Of a stretch of 32,345 bases of DNA, positions 9,996 through 19,808 are shown piece after piece. Source of the DNA: Pseudoalteromonas sp. BSi20652. Lineage in GTDB: Bacteria > Pseudomonadota > Gammaproteobacteria > Enterobacterales > Alteromonadaceae. A program made the position numbers and the translations under genes. How positions within the stretch are numbered: the stretch's first letter is position 1; each line of letters starts with the position of its first letter. The notes under the pieces are model-generated. The model had not been told where the DNA came from. It saw only the letters and a program-made list of their open reading frames with translations, and did not search any database. The stretch covers positions 1-32,345 of the forward strand of contig NZ_BADT01000155.1 of the NCBI RefSeq assembly GCF_000239855.1, read 5' to 3'.

Positions 9996-10600
9996 AGAGC
10001 AACCTCGAAAGCTCAACACACCATCAGAAAAGCCCTAAATTGGCCCTTCACGTGCGATCCGTTATGTTAATCGTAATTAAAGACTATTTTCGCTGATCTT
10101 GACCTTATAAACAATCAATGGTTAGTTATTAGCTGATCTTTTTTATTAATGTGGCTTTTGGAGGGCTTAACTACAAAATCGGCACAGAAATATTCTGCAA
10201 TAACCTCAGTAAATGGTTCAGTAAACAATGTATCAAACCTTTACACGCCATTAAAATTATTATGTCTTTGCGGGACAATATAGCCTAGAGGGCCAGCTAA
10301 CAGTTTTTAATTAACTCACCGAGTGTCAATAACGAAAAATGAATTAAAATTTTCAATTTCAATAGGTATCAAGTACCTTTAAAAAATAGACTTTAAGCAT
10401 ATAAAGTTATGTTGTTTTTTAGGCGCAAAAAGAGCCTATAAATTTATAACCTATTAAGTTAAATAACTTAGTCGTACAAATTGATATTGTGCTAAATATC
10501 ATGTAGATAATGGTTGTAATTTAACCACCAAGACCGCTGTAAGCTTGTGTAATAAAGTCGTAACGCATATCATTGATAGATTGCACGGAGGATAAGTAGT
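9996..10600. other. Intergenic region upstream of hybrid kinase, no gene seen
   Basis: About 600 bp without a credible coding frame or RNA gene. A GCTGATCTT direct repeat occurs twice about 40 bp apart (10091-10099 and 10132-10140). The region before the downstream kinase gene is AT-rich. Nothing else could be assigned. Confidence 0.4.
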
Positions 10601-13273
10601 TTGGTCATGAAAACCAGCACGTTAAGTATTAGATTATTATGGTATATAACCCCCCTTGTTATTTTACCATTGCTATTTTTAGGTGGCTTTACGCTTACCA
10701 ATGTTACTAATTCAACACAAAAACAAGCTGATTTAATAATGAGCCGTTTTGTTGAGCAACAACAACAAAAAATATTTAATTACATTGACTCCTTTCATTC
10801 AACTGCAAAACTGCTTTCTACATCTCCGGTACTGAGTGATTTTTTAGCAAATGAGGGACGCAACGACGGGAGATACACCCAAAAACTCGGTGCACTGATG
10901 GACGTATTTGCAAGTTACAGCGAAGCCTACCCCGATATAATAAGCGTTAACTTAGTTTCAGCTAGCGGTAAAAGTAATGCGTATTACTCTAATAACCTTA
11001 CAGCAGCGCCAAAAAGCTATCCTTTTTTTGATCAAGTACTTCAAAGTAATTTAAGTAAACAACAGTTTATGATTCAACAAAATGATGGCACAACCAGTTT
11101 GTACTTTATTCAACGAATTTATAGTGTTGATTACTATTTAAAACGCCCTCAACAACTTGGCTTTATTGTTATTCATATTGATCCATCAATACTCAACTCA
11201 AGCATTTTAGAAGCACCCTATAACAACACGCTTAATTTAATGTTGACCAAAGACGGTAAAATTTTATTTAGTTCAGATTACAACATGCGTGGCCAATACA
11301 TTAGCGAATATGAGTTAAATCGGGTACATGATTTAGCCGATATTGGCATGCTTTCGACCATTGAGCTCTCAAGCATTGATAAGATTGAACGCATGATTTT
11401 TGCCGTACAAATGCCTGGAGGATATTATTATGTATCTACAATTCCAAAGGGTCTACTTTATCAATCAGGCAAGGCTATAAGCTTAATAACAGGCTTAATT
11501 GTTATTATTTCGGTAATTACTCTACCCATCTTAATTTTTGTAGTGGTACGTAATTTATTACTTAACCCCATTGAGTTACTTGGTGCTGCCAGCCACCGTG
11601 TTGGTGATGGTGATTTGTCGGTACACTTGCCTGCACACACAAATGATGAGGTAGGTGTTTTATTTAACGACTTTAACCACATGGTTAATCAAATAAGGCA
11701 CTACCAACAACAGCTTGAAGAATATAAACACCACCTTGAAGATAAAGTAGAAAGTCGTACCAAAGCACTTGAAGCGATGAACAGCCAACTTGAGTTAGCT
11801 ATTGGCCAAGCTGAGCAAGCGAATCAACTTAAGAGTCGCTTTTTAGCAAATATGAGTCACGAAATACGCACTCCACTTACTGCTATTATGGGGTTTACAG
11901 AACAATTACTGCATAACGATAAAATAGTTAACGATAAAAAGTATCTCCGCACTATTTTACGTAATTCAAAACATCTATTAGAGCTAATTAACAATATTTT
12001 AGATTTATCTAAGATTGAGGCTGAAAAGCTCGCTGTCGATCAATCTGCCCTCAATGTTGTGCAGCTAGTACATGATATAGAGTCGATTATTCAACCGCTA
12101 GCGCAAGAAAAACAGCTAACGCTTAATATTGACTATCAACTACCTCTACCTAGCACCATTTATAGTGATGTTACTCGCTTAAAACAAATACTTATTAACA
12201 TTGCCAATAATGCAGTTAAATTTACCGAGCAAGGTAGTGTCTCAATTTGTGTGCATTATCTAGAAGCGAGCCAAAAGCTTGAATTTATAATTAAAGACAC
12301 AGGCATTGGTATGTCTGAGCACCAAATAGAGCGTATATTCAAACCATTTGAACAAGCAGATGCAACAACTACACGTCGTTTTGGAGGCACAGGACTTGGT
12401 TTGTGTATTTCTAAAAATTTAGCTCAACTGCTGGGCGGTGACATTACACTTGAAAGTGAAGTGGGTGTTGGTAGTCGCTTTACTATTGGGGTGGCGTGTC
12501 AGTTATCTGATGACCAACCAATGCTCGTATTTTTAACGCACTACAGCCAACTAATTCCAGAGAAAGACCCTCTATTATCCTTTGCAACGAATAACTTTGA
12601 TGCAAATATTTTGGTCGCTGAAGATAACCCTGATAACCAACTATTAATTAAATTACTACTTCAAACTTGGGGCCTTGAACCTGATATTGCGAGTAACGGT
12701 GCTCAAGCGGTAGAAATGGCTCTCGTTAACGATTATCAGCTTATTATTATGGATATGCAAATGCCCGTTATGGGCGGATTAGAGGCCACTAAAATGCTAC
12801 GGCACGCCGCCTATGACGGCCCTATTATCGCTCTTACTGCCAATGTAATGAACCATGATATAGGCACTTACCTAGAAGCGGGTTGCGACAAAGCACTTGC
12901 TAAACCCATTGACAAAGATGCCTTAGAAAAAGTACTCGTAAGTTACCTGCATCTTGAAAAAGACAATCAAAACAAATGGGATCGCCTACTAAAGAGCGAA
13001 AAATTTCAGCAAATAACAAACAACTACATAGCTAACCTGCCAACTCACTTAGATGAAGTAAAAGCGCTGCAATACTCTGATGATTGGGAAACACTCAGAA
13101 CCGTAGCTCACAGTATTAAAGGAAGCGCAGGGTGTTTTAACTTTGATAAAATTTATCATAGCGCAGGAGCACTCGAAGAAAACTTAAAAAGCAACAACAA
13201 AGTACCAAGACACGAACTAGTAAATGATTTGATAGCAGCCATTGAGCAAGCAATTAGCGACAAAGTAACCTAA
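10601..13273 (+). CDS. Tripartite hybrid sensor histidine kinase (cache-like sensor, HisKA, HATPase, REC, HPt)
   Basis: Membrane phosphorelay kinase of 890 aa. Order: membrane segment at about 10-33; periplasmic cache-like sensor to about 285; second membrane segment 292-318; HAMP and coiled coil 319-410; HisKA with H420 in NMSHEIRTP; HATPase with N box (NIANNAVKF), DTGIGM and GGTGLGL; receiver with acidic pocket AEDN, D718 in IIMDMQMP and K in AKPI; HPt with H837 in AHSIKGSAG. This is the ArcB/BarA-type relay layout, so a separate response regulator with an output domain is expected elsewhere. The TTG at 10601 has GGAGG nine bases upstream; the ATG at 10607 is an alternative with longer spacing. 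The ligand is unknown. No partner regulator lies adjacent; the gene is convergent with rimI. Confidence 0.9.
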   Translation: MVMKTSTLSIRLLWYITPLVILPLLFLGGFTLTNVTNSTQKQADLIMSRFVEQQQQKIFNYIDSFHSTAKLLSTSPVLSDFLANEGRNDGRYTQKLGALMDVFASYSEAYPDIISVNLVSASGKSNAYYSNNLTAAPKSYPFFDQVLQSNLSKQQFMIQQNDGTTSLYFIQRIYSVDYYLKRPQQLGFIVIHIDPSILNSSILEAPYNNTLNLMLTKDGKILFSSDYNMRGQYISEYELNRVHDLADIGMLSTIELSSIDKIERMIFAVQMPGGYYYVSTIPKGLLYQSGKAISLITGLIVIISVITLPILIFVVVRNLLLNPIELLGAASHRVGDGDLSVHLPAHTNDEVGVLFNDFNHMVNQIRHYQQQLEEYKHHLEDKVESRTKALEAMNSQLELAIGQAEQANQLKSRFLANMSHEIRTPLTAIMGFTEQLLHNDKIVNDKKYLRTILRNSKHLLELINNILDLSKIEAEKLAVDQSALNVVQLVHDIESIIQPLAQEKQLTLNIDYQLPLPSTIYSDVTRLKQILINIANNAVKFTEQGSVSICVHYLEASQKLEFIIKDTGIGMSEHQIERIFKPFEQADATTTRRFGGTGLGLCISKNLAQLLGGDITLESEVGVGSRFTIGVACQLSDDQPMLVFLTHYSQLIPEKDPLLSFATNNFDANILVAEDNPDNQLLIKLLLQTWGLEPDIASNGAQAVEMALVNDYQLIIMDMQMPVMGGLEATKMLRHAAYDGPIIALTANVMNHDIGTYLEAGCDKALAKPIDKDALEKVLVSYLHLEKDNQNKWDRLLKSEKFQQITNNYIANLPTHLDEVKALQYSDDWETLRTVAHSIKGSAGCFNFDKIYHSAGALEENLKSNNKVPRHELVNDLIAAIEQAISDKVT

Positions 13274-13341
13274 AAAGCAAACTTACAAAGCAGCACGGTA
13301 CTTTAGTGGCTCTGTGTTTTAAATGCTAATTACGACTTTAA

Positions 13342-13818
13342 TTATGAAAAGTTTAAACCTAGCGCCATGCCCATTAAAATAGCATCTTCAAAGCCATTTT
13401 TAGCAGGATTGTCGCTGGGGTAATAATTTTTACGAACTGACATTTCAATAAAGCCTACGTGCTCATAAAGCGAAATTGCTCGAGTGTTAGATTCGCGTAC
13501 TTCTAAAAATAAATTTTCAGCGTTTTGCTGTTCACCATATTCAATAAACTGAGCTAATAACTGCTTAGCAATGCCCTTCCCTTGTTGGTTTAGCAGAACA
13601 CAAATATCCATAAGCGTAAAATCAGGCCCTGCTTTTTCACCTATATAAAAACCTATCATCTTCTCTTCATCAAACGCAGCAACATTAAAATAGCGCCCGC
13701 CTATGCATGAACTCATTGTATTTAAAGTCCACGGATGGCTATGGCACGCTTTTTCTACTGCCATTAATTGAGATATTGCTGTTTCATCTACTGATTTAAA
13801 GTTTATCAAGGTGTTCAC
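13342..13818 (-). CDS. rimI: Ribosomal protein S18 alanine N-acetyltransferase RimI
   Basis: GNAT-fold acetyltransferase that acetylates the N-terminal alanine of S18 using acetyl-CoA. 158 aa, near the E. coli length of 148. Seen: EKACHSHPW near the N-terminus; acetyl-CoA pyrophosphate loop QQGKGIAKQLL; then LEVRESNTRAISLYEHVGFIEMSVRKNYYP, which contains the RimI signature with the N and Y residues typical of the family. It overlaps the end of holD by 23 bp, as in the holD-rimI pair of E. coli, which supports both calls and implies translational coupling. Confidence 0.92.
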   Translation of the reverse strand: MNTLINFKSVDETAISQLMAVEKACHSHPWTLNTMSSCIGGRYFNVAAFDEEKMIGFYIGEKAGPDFTLMDICVLLNQQGKGIAKQLLAQFIEYGEQQNAENLFLEVRESNTRAISLYEHVGFIEMSVRKNYYPSDNPAKNGFEDAILMGMALGLNFS

Positions 13819-14146
13819 TCATTAAAGCCCATAAAGCACGCTTGTCGGCCGTGCTGAGCTGTGGTGTTGTAAGTACTAGCTGATCGCCTTTTAATTGCAT
13901 CTTAGCGTCTTGTACAACGCTATTAATGGCAATAGGTACTGCTGCACGTTTAATATCAGCAAATAACTGACTAGAAAGCTCAATAGGCTCAAGTATATTA
14001 CTTTGTGGTGTAGTATCAGATGCATGACTATCTTTTAAAAGATTATCTGCAGGATAACTATAAGTAGGAATTTTATTAGCTGGTTTAAAGTGTTCATTTA
14101 ATTCGAGGTTTTCAATACCAAAAACAGCTGCGTACCGTGAATGCAT
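13796..14146 (-). CDS. holD: DNA polymerase III psi subunit HolD
   Basis: Psi bridges the clamp loader (via chi, HolC) and SSB in the replicative polymerase. At 116 aa it is shorter than the 137 aa of E. coli and poorly conserved, as usual for psi. The N-terminus (RYAAVFGIENLEL) matches the start of psi proteins, where chi binds; the C-terminal ADKRALWALMSEH matches the psi end (TARAALWQQI in E. coli). The call rests largely on these ends and on the overlap with rimI. It is the first protein gene after tRNA-Trp on the same strand, 65 bp away. Confidence 0.75.
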   Translation of the reverse strand: MHSRYAAVFGIENLELNEHFKPANKIPTYSYPADNLLKDSHASDTTPQSNILEPIELSSQLFADIKRAAVPIAINSVVQDAKMQLKGDQLVLTTPQLSTADKRALWALMSEHLDKL

Positions 14147-14211
14147 AACGACTCGATGAAATTAGTAAGTAAGGTAATATAAGAATTAATAAATACGATG
14201 TAAAGAAGAAA

Positions 14212-14288
14212 TGGCAGGGGCGGAGAGACTCGAACTCCCAACCATCGGTTTTGGAGACCGCTGTTCTACCAATTGGAACTACGCCCCT
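14212..14288 (-). tRNA. trpT: tRNA-Trp (CCA anticodon)
   Basis: 77 nt including an encoded CCA. Acceptor stem AGGGGCG with CGCCCCT, discriminator G; D arm GTTC with GAAC; anticodon loop CTCCAAA, anticodon CCA; T arm GGGAG TTCGAGT CTCTC. Very close to E. coli tRNA-Trp, with one extra base in the D loop and a G-A mismatch at the outer pair of the anticodon stem (GCGGT with ACCGA). Confidence 0.96.
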
Positions 14289-14371
14289 GCAATGTCGAAG
14301 AATTATAGAGAAGTTTCGCTAAAGGTAAAGAGAAAAATCACACTTTTAGTTCAACTGCTTTTTTAATAAAC

Positions 14372-14405
14372 AAAACGGCGAATTAGCATGCTAATTCGCC
14401 GTTTT
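14372..14405. terminator. Terminator downstream of guaA (perfect 34-bp palindrome)
   Basis: AAAACGGCGAATTAGCA and its exact complement meet at GCATGC with no spacer. Read on the minus strand, the stem ends in GCCGTTTT, 38 bp after guaA. It is symmetric and could also stop transcription from the other side. Confidence 0.8.
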
Positions 14406-14442
14406 CTATCACTTTAATTTACCTAACTCAATGCGGGGCAAA

Positions 14443-16020
14443 TTATTCCCATTCGATAGTTGCAGGTGGTTTACCCGAAATATCGTAAACAACACGAGAA
14501 ATACCATCTATTTCGTTAATGATACGGTTTGATACCACACCTAAAAACTCATAAGGTAAATGTGACCAGCGCGCTGTCATAAAGTCGATAGTTTCAACAC
14601 AACGAAGTGATACAACCCAATCGTACTTACGTGCATCGCCCATAACCCCTACCGATTTAACAGGTAAGAATACAGTAAACGCTTGGCTTACTTTATGGTA
14701 AAGCTCAGCTTTGTGAAGCTCTTCGATGAAAATCGCATCTGCGCGGCGCAATAAATCACAGTATTCTTTTTTGATTTCGCCAAGTACACGCACACCTAAA
14801 CCTGGTCCAGGGAAAGGATGACGGTAAAGCATGTCGTACGGTAAACCAAGCTCTAGGCCGATTTTACGAACTTCATCTTTGAATAATTCACGTAATGGCT
14901 CAACAAGGCCCATTTTCATATCATCTGGTAATCCGCCTACATTGTGGTGAGATTTAATAACATGCGCTTTACCGGTTGCAGATGCCGCTGATTCAATTAC
15001 ATCTGGGTAAATTGTACCTTGCGCTAACCATTTTGCATTTTTAAGTTTTTTGGCTTGCTCATCAAATACATTAATAAACGTATGACCAATGGCTTTACGC
15101 TTATCTTCTGGGTCTGACTTACCCGCTAGATCATTTAAAAACTGCTCTTCAGCTTCAACTTTAACAATATTTAAGCCAAATTTATTACCAAACATGTCCA
15201 TTACTTGTTGGCCTTCGTTTAAACGAAGTAAACCATTATCAACAAATACACAGGTTAGTCGCTCACCAATTGCACGGTGAATAAGCATAGCCACAACCGA
15301 TGAATCAACACCACCAGAGAGGCCTAAAATAACTTCGTCATCGCCAACTGTTTCTTTAATACGCTCGATAGCATCATCGATAATTTTTGCAGCAGTCCAC
15401 AATTTTTCACAGCCACAAATATCAATAGCAAAACGCTCTAATAAGCGCTGACCTTGATGCGTGTGCGTTACTTCTGGGTGAAACTGTACACCGTAAAAAC
15501 GTTTTTCTTCGTTAGACATTGCAGCATGTGGACAAGTCGATGTTTTAGCTGTTGTTGCAAAACCAGCTGGAATATCCATTACTTTGTCGCCATGGCTCAT
15601 CCATACATCGAGTATGCCGTTGCCGCCATCGGTAATGCTGTCTTCAATTGCATCAAATAATGCACAGTTACCTACTTTTTCTACTTGTGCGTAACCAAAC
15701 TCTTTTTTATCAGAGCTGTGTACACTTCCGCCAAGTTGAGCTGCCATTGTTTGCATACCGTAGCAAATACCTAGTACAGGCACGCCTGCATTAAATACAT
15801 ACTCAGGAGCGCGCGGGCTGTTTTCAAGTGTTGTTGATTCTGGACCACCAGAAAGAATAATACCTTGTGGGTTGAACTCGCGGATTTGCTCTTCAGTCAC
15901 ATCCCATGCCCAAAGTTCACAGTAAACACCAATTTCACGCACACGACGGGCGATTAATTGAGTGTATTGTGAACCAAAGTCTAAAATGAGAATTCGTGAA
16001 TCGTGAATATCTTTGCTCAT
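14443..16020 (-). CDS. guaA: GMP synthase (glutamine-hydrolysing) GuaA
   Basis: Converts XMP to GMP with ATP and glutamine. The N-terminal class I amidotransferase has C86 in LGICYGMQT and the His-Glu pair in [11 protein letters not shown]. The ATP-pyrophosphatase domain has the P-loop [11 protein letters not shown], followed by the GMP synthase dimerisation domain ending in KPPATIEWE, the conserved C-terminus. Starting at ATG 16020 ([19 protein letters not shown]) gives 525 aa, equal to E. coli; the 23 in-frame residues upstream match nothing in the family and lie in the guaB-guaA gap. Second gene of guaBA. Confidence 0.97.
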   Translation of the reverse strand: MSKDIHDSRILILDFGSQYTQLIARRVREIGVYCELWAWDVTEEQIREFNPQGIILSGGPESTTLENSPRAPEYVFNAGVPVLGICYGMQTMAAQLGGSVHSSDKKEFGYAQVEKVGNCALFDAIEDSITDGGNGILDVWMSHGDKVMDIPAGFATTAKTSTCPHAAMSNEEKRFYGVQFHPEVTHTHQGQRLLERFAIDICGCEKLWTAAKIIDDAIERIKETVGDDEVILGLSGGVDSSVVAMLIHRAIGERLTCVFVDNGLLRLNEGQQVMDMFGNKFGLNIVKVEAEEQFLNDLAGKSDPEDKRKAIGHTFINVFDEQAKKLKNAKWLAQGTIYPDVIESAASATGKAHVIKSHHNVGGLPDDMKMGLVEPLRELFKDEVRKIGLELGLPYDMLYRHPFPGPGLGVRVLGEIKKEYCDLLRRADAIFIEELHKAELYHKVSQAFTVFLPVKSVGVMGDARKYDWVVSLRCVETIDFMTARWSHLPYEFLGVVSNRIINEIDGISRVVYDISGKPPATIEWE

Positions 16021-16079
16021 GGAGTATCTCGTAAAGTCTGATGCTAAATGCCGTTTGTTAATGTAAACGACTAAAAAGA

Positions 16080-16098
16080 GGGCTTGCAAAGCAAGCCC
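16080..16098 (-). terminator. Intercistronic terminator between guaB and guaA
   Basis: On the minus strand, GGGCTTGC, loop TTT, GCAAGCCC, then TCTTTTT. It is a good intrinsic terminator 25 bp after the guaB stop codon and about 60 bp before the guaA start, so it likely lowers guaA transcription relative to guaB. Some guaA mRNA must come from read-through or from its own promoter in the gap. Confidence 0.7.
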
Positions 16099-16122
16099 AG
16101 TATATTAAATTAATTACGCTGC

Positions 16123-17592
16123 TTAACCTAAGCGGTAATTTGGTGCTTCTTTAGTGATTTGCACATCATGAACGTGCGACTCACCCATACCTGCTGAAGT
16201 AACACGTACAAATTGTGGTTTTGTATTTAGCTCTTCAATTGTTGCACAACCCGTTAAGCCCATAGCGCTTCGTAGACCGCCCACTTGCTGATGAATAATC
16301 GTTGCAATAGGGCCTTTGTAAGCTACGCGACCTTCAATACCTTCAGGTACTAACTTGTCTGCTTCGTTTGATTTTTGGAAGTAACGATCTGATGAACCTT
16401 CTTTTTGATCCATCGCGCCCAATGAGCCCATACCACGGTAAGATTTGTAATAACGGCCTTGGTATAATTCAACTTCACCTGGTGCTTCTTCAGTACCAGC
16501 AAGAAGTGAGCCCACCATTACACACGATGCACCAGCAACAAGTGCTTTAACAATATCACCAGAAAAACGAATGCCACCATCAGCAATAACTGGAATATCG
16601 CGACCTTTTAAACCTTCAACAGCATCTGAAATAGCGGTAATTTGTGGAACGCCACAACCGGTAACAATACGTGTAGTACAAATAGAACCTGGGCCGATAC
16701 CTACTTTAACTGCATCAGCACCCGCATCAGCAAGTGCAATCGCACCTTCAGCTGTTGCTATGTTGCCTGCAATAATTTGTAAGTCTGGGTACTCTTTACG
16801 CGTTTTAGTAACACGGTCAATAACACCTTGAGAGTGACCATGCGATGTATCGATAAGTAAAACATCAATACCCGCTTCTACTAATGCAGCAATACGCTCA
16901 TCAGTACCTGCGCCAACACTTACAGCAGCACCTACGCGTAAACGACCTTGGTCGTCTTTACATGCATCAGGTTTGTCTTGGGCTTTTTGGTAATCTTTTA
17001 CTGTGATCATGCCTTTAAGTTTAAATTCATCATCAACAACAAGGATTTTTTCAATGCGGTGCTCGTGCATTAAGCCTAAAATTTCTTCGCGTGCTGCGCC
17101 TTCTTTAACGGTAACAAGCTTTTCTTTTTTAGTCATAACGGTAGAAACAGGCTGTTCAAGCTTAGTTTCAAAACGCATATCACGACTAGTAACAATACCT
17201 ACAAGCACATTATTGCTATCGGTAACTGGGAAGCCTGAAAAACCTTTTTCGTGCGACAGCTCAACTGCATCAGCAATTGTTAAATCGGCAGTAACCGTTA
17301 CAGGGTATGAAACAATACCGGCTTCGTAGGTTTTAACTTTACGTACGTTTTTCGCTTGTTCTTCAATAGTCATGTTTTTATGAATAAAACCAAGACCACC
17401 TTCTTGCGCAAGGGCAATAGCTAAACGAGCTTCTGTAACAGTATCCATAGATGCTGAAATAAGCGGCAAGTTAAGTTTGATACCACGCGTTAAGCGAGTT
17501 GAAATATTTGCCGTGTGTGGCAAAACAGTAGAATGACCAGGTACTAAAAGTACGTCATCAAAGGTAAGAGCTTCTTTAGCGATTCTAAGCAT
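16123..17592 (-). CDS. guaB: Inosine-5'-monophosphate dehydrogenase GuaB
   Basis: Oxidises IMP to XMP with NAD, the committed step to guanine nucleotides. 489 aa against 488 in E. coli. The TIM barrel starts with [17 protein letters not shown]. Two CBS domains (about residues 95-205) are inserted ([21 protein letters not shown] and [21 protein letters not shown]). The catalytic loop is [15 protein letters not shown] with the active cysteine; the flap is in the [12 protein letters not shown] region. It heads guaBA and diverges from xseA with a 147-bp shared promoter region, the classic order. No clear PurR box was recognised there. Confidence 0.97.
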   Translation of the reverse strand: MLRIAKEALTFDDVLLVPGHSTVLPHTANISTRLTRGIKLNLPLISASMDTVTEARLAIALAQEGGLGFIHKNMTIEEQAKNVRKVKTYEAGIVSYPVTVTADLTIADAVELSHEKGFSGFPVTDSNNVLVGIVTSRDMRFETKLEQPVSTVMTKKEKLVTVKEGAAREEILGLMHEHRIEKILVVDDEFKLKGMITVKDYQKAQDKPDACKDDQGRLRVGAAVSVGAGTDERIAALVEAGIDVLLIDTSHGHSQGVIDRVTKTRKEYPDLQIIAGNIATAEGAIALADAGADAVKVGIGPGSICTTRIVTGCGVPQITAISDAVEGLKGRDIPVIADGGIRFSGDIVKALVAGASCVMVGSLLAGTEEAPGEVELYQGRYYKSYRGMGSLGAMDQKEGSSDRYFQKSNEADKLVPEGIEGRVAYKGPIATIIHQQVGGLRSAMGLTGCATIEELNTKPQFVRVTSAGMGESHVHDVQITKEAPNYRLG

Positions 17593-17739
17593 TTTGGCAA
17601 CTTCTCACATGTGGATCTAAGATAAGGAATTGCGGCCAAATTTTAACAGCGTTGTTGGCATGAGTAAATAATATTTCGCAAATATTTATGATAAACTTAT
17701 CTTATTACTTGCCTCATAAATATTTTTAGGTTGTTTTTT

Positions 17740-19080
17740 ATGTTTTCGAAGCCTTCGCAGGCGGTTTACACCGTTTCACGCCTCAATAGAGAAATTCGCA
17801 CAATCCTTGAGCAAGGTTTTGCATCTTTAGTATTAACAGGTGAAATTTCTAACTTTATTACCCCTGCATCCGGCCATTGGTATTTTTCGTTAAAAGACGA
17901 TAAAGCACAAATTAAAGCCGCTATGTGGCGCGGAAACAATCGCAACCAAAGCTACCGCCCTACAAATGGCGCACAAGTTACAGTAAAAGCGCGTGTATCG
18001 CTTTATGAACCTCGCGGTGACTACCAGCTTATTGTTGAGCACATGGAACCCGCAGGCGAAGGTCAGCTAAAACAAGAATTCGATGCGCTTAAAATGCGCT
18101 TAGCCGCCGAAGGGTTATTTAGCTCTGCTCACAAACAGCCATTACCGCAAAATATTAATCGTATTGGTGTTATTACCTCAGCAACCGGCGCTGCTATAAA
18201 AGATATTTTAACGGTACTAAAACGCCGAGCGCCGCAATTAGAAGTAATTATTTACCCTGCCATGGTGCAAGGCAAAGAAGCGCACGTACATTTAATTAAT
18301 CAAATTGAATTAGCCAATGCCCGTGATGAAGTAGACATACTTATTTTAGGACGCGGCGGTGGATCACTTGAAGATTTATGGTGTTTTAATCACGAACAGC
18401 TCGCCCGCGCTATTTTTAAAAGTGAATTACCCATAGTAAGTGCGGTAGGCCACGAAATAGATACAACCATTAGCGATTATGTTGCTGATGTTCGTGCAGC
18501 GACTCCATCAGCCGCAGCTGAGCTTGTAAGCCCAAATACGCAAGAGCTACACAACAAAGTAACGCAATTAGTTAATCGTTTATCTAACGCGTTTAAACAC
18601 GATATTGCCGACAAACGCGCACTAGCAACGCAATTACAACACCGTCTTAATTTGTGTCATCCGCGTAATCAGCTTAGTCAAAAATCACAACGTTTGGACG
18701 AGCTAAGCATTGCGCTGCAACAAGCGATGCGTAATCGTTTATACCAACAAGAGCGTACACTCAATAACTTAACACCACGTTTAATGCGCCAATCGCCTGA
18801 TAAAAAACTCGCTTCAGCAAACCATATGCTCACGCAGTTACAAGCTAGGCTAAAACAAGCTATACAGCATGAGCTACAGCAAGCTAATAATAGCTTAGCA
18901 TTGCAAGCAAGTAGGTTAGATTCGGTAAGTCCGCTTAATGTTTTAGCGCGTGGTTATAGCATCACTAAAACACAGCAAGGCAACGTGGTTAAATCTGTGA
19001 ACCAAATTAAAACAGGCGATGTTTTAATTACAGAGCTAGTCGATGGCTCTATAGAATCACAAGTTATACCTATCATATAA
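17740..19080 (+). CDS. xseA: Exodeoxyribonuclease VII large subunit XseA
   Basis: Catalytic subunit of ExoVII, which degrades single-stranded DNA from both ends. 446 aa from ATG 17740, near the E. coli length of 456. The N-terminal OB fold carries ISNFITPASGHWYFSLKDD and YEPRGDYQLIVE. The catalytic core has GVITSATGAAIKDIL, LILGRGGGSLEDLW, and SAVGHEIDTTISDYVADVRAATPSAAAEL. A long coiled coil follows (about 265-385), then a C-terminal segment LARGYSIT. A TTG at 17731 in the same frame is a less likely start, since an AGG lies nine bases before the ATG. The xseB partner is not in this window. Confidence 0.96.
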   Translation: MFSKPSQAVYTVSRLNREIRTILEQGFASLVLTGEISNFITPASGHWYFSLKDDKAQIKAAMWRGNNRNQSYRPTNGAQVTVKARVSLYEPRGDYQLIVEHMEPAGEGQLKQEFDALKMRLAAEGLFSSAHKQPLPQNINRIGVITSATGAAIKDILTVLKRRAPQLEVIIYPAMVQGKEAHVHLINQIELANARDEVDILILGRGGGSLEDLWCFNHEQLARAIFKSELPIVSAVGHEIDTTISDYVADVRAATPSAAAELVSPNTQELHNKVTQLVNRLSNAFKHDIADKRALATQLQHRLNLCHPRNQLSQKSQRLDELSIALQQAMRNRLYQQERTLNNLTPRLMRQSPDKKLASANHMLTQLQARLKQAIQHELQQANNSLALQASRLDSVSPLNVLARGYSITKTQQGNVVKSVNQIKTGDVLITELVDGSIESQVIPII

Positions 19081-19092
19081 AATGGGGAGTAC

Positions 19093-19773
19093 TTAAAGCT
19101 CTGTACTTAGCAAAATTTTAAGCTCGCTATCGCTCGATGTGGAGGTAGTGCTTTTAAATTGTTGCCAAAACTCTTGTTTCATCAACTTATCGTTTAGCTC
19201 TCGCCATTGATCATTACCAAATGTGTCGTTATCAGTGGGCGCGGCAAATTCAAATTCACATACTGTTTTTTTACATTTTGCACTAATAACATCAGGCATA
19301 ATTGCCAAGTCAGCTGTTAATAAAAAATCTTGTAATGCCATTTCAGTACGATAAGCCCATTCTTCGTCGCGCGTTTGATTTTCAAATTTATCACGTAAAA
19401 TCTGCTCAAAATCTGAAGGGCCCCTCATTTGCTTTAAAATACTTTTAACTGTCGCTTTTTGCTCAGCAAGTTGCAGCTTTAGCTGAGTTACTTGCTCTTC
19501 TAAAGGTAGTTCATCAAGCATTTGGGTTTCTGAATTGGTTGTAGGCGTATCTTCAGCGGGCTCTATACTAGCGACTTGCTCAGGTACTGCAGAGTCTGCA
19601 TTTATTAAAACCTCATTACTTTGTTGCTCAGTGTGCAGCTTTTGCTGTTTTTCATAACTTGGCTGCGACTTAACAGACTCTGGATGACTTGAAGCTGTAT
19701 TAAAGTAGCTCCACGTTAAACCTACCCCCGCAATAAACCCAATCCCTAGAGCTAATAAACTATTCTTGTTCAT
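19093..19773 (-). CDS. Hypothetical membrane-anchored protein with coiled coil
   Basis: Not recognised by name; 226 aa. One N-terminal membrane segment (SLLALGIGFIAGVGLTW, about 5-22), an acidic linker, a coiled coil (about 86-117, EEQVTQLKLQLAEQKATVKS), and a C-terminal domain with two cysteines five apart (C167, C172 in ISAKCKKTVCEFEF), which could form a disulfide in the periplasm. The topology suggests a periplasmic protein tethered to the inner membrane. It follows cysE by 35 bp on the same strand and could be co-transcribed. It ends 12 bp from the convergent end of xseA. Confidence 0.7.
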   Translation of the reverse strand: MNKNSLLALGIGFIAGVGLTWSYFNTASSHPESVKSQPSYEKQQKLHTEQQSNEVLINADSAVPEQVASIEPAEDTPTTNSETQMLDELPLEEQVTQLKLQLAEQKATVKSILKQMRGPSDFEQILRDKFENQTRDEEWAYRTEMALQDFLLTADLAIMPDVISAKCKKTVCEFEFAAPTDNDTFGNDQWRELNDKLMKQEFWQQFKSTTSTSSDSELKILLSTEL

Positions 19774-19808
19774 GTTAATTCCTTTTAAGTTTTATTATTT
19801 TTAATTAC

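Noticed and set aside
17593-17739. PurR or DnaA box in the guaB-xseA promoter region
   Set aside because: No good match to either consensus could be found by eye.
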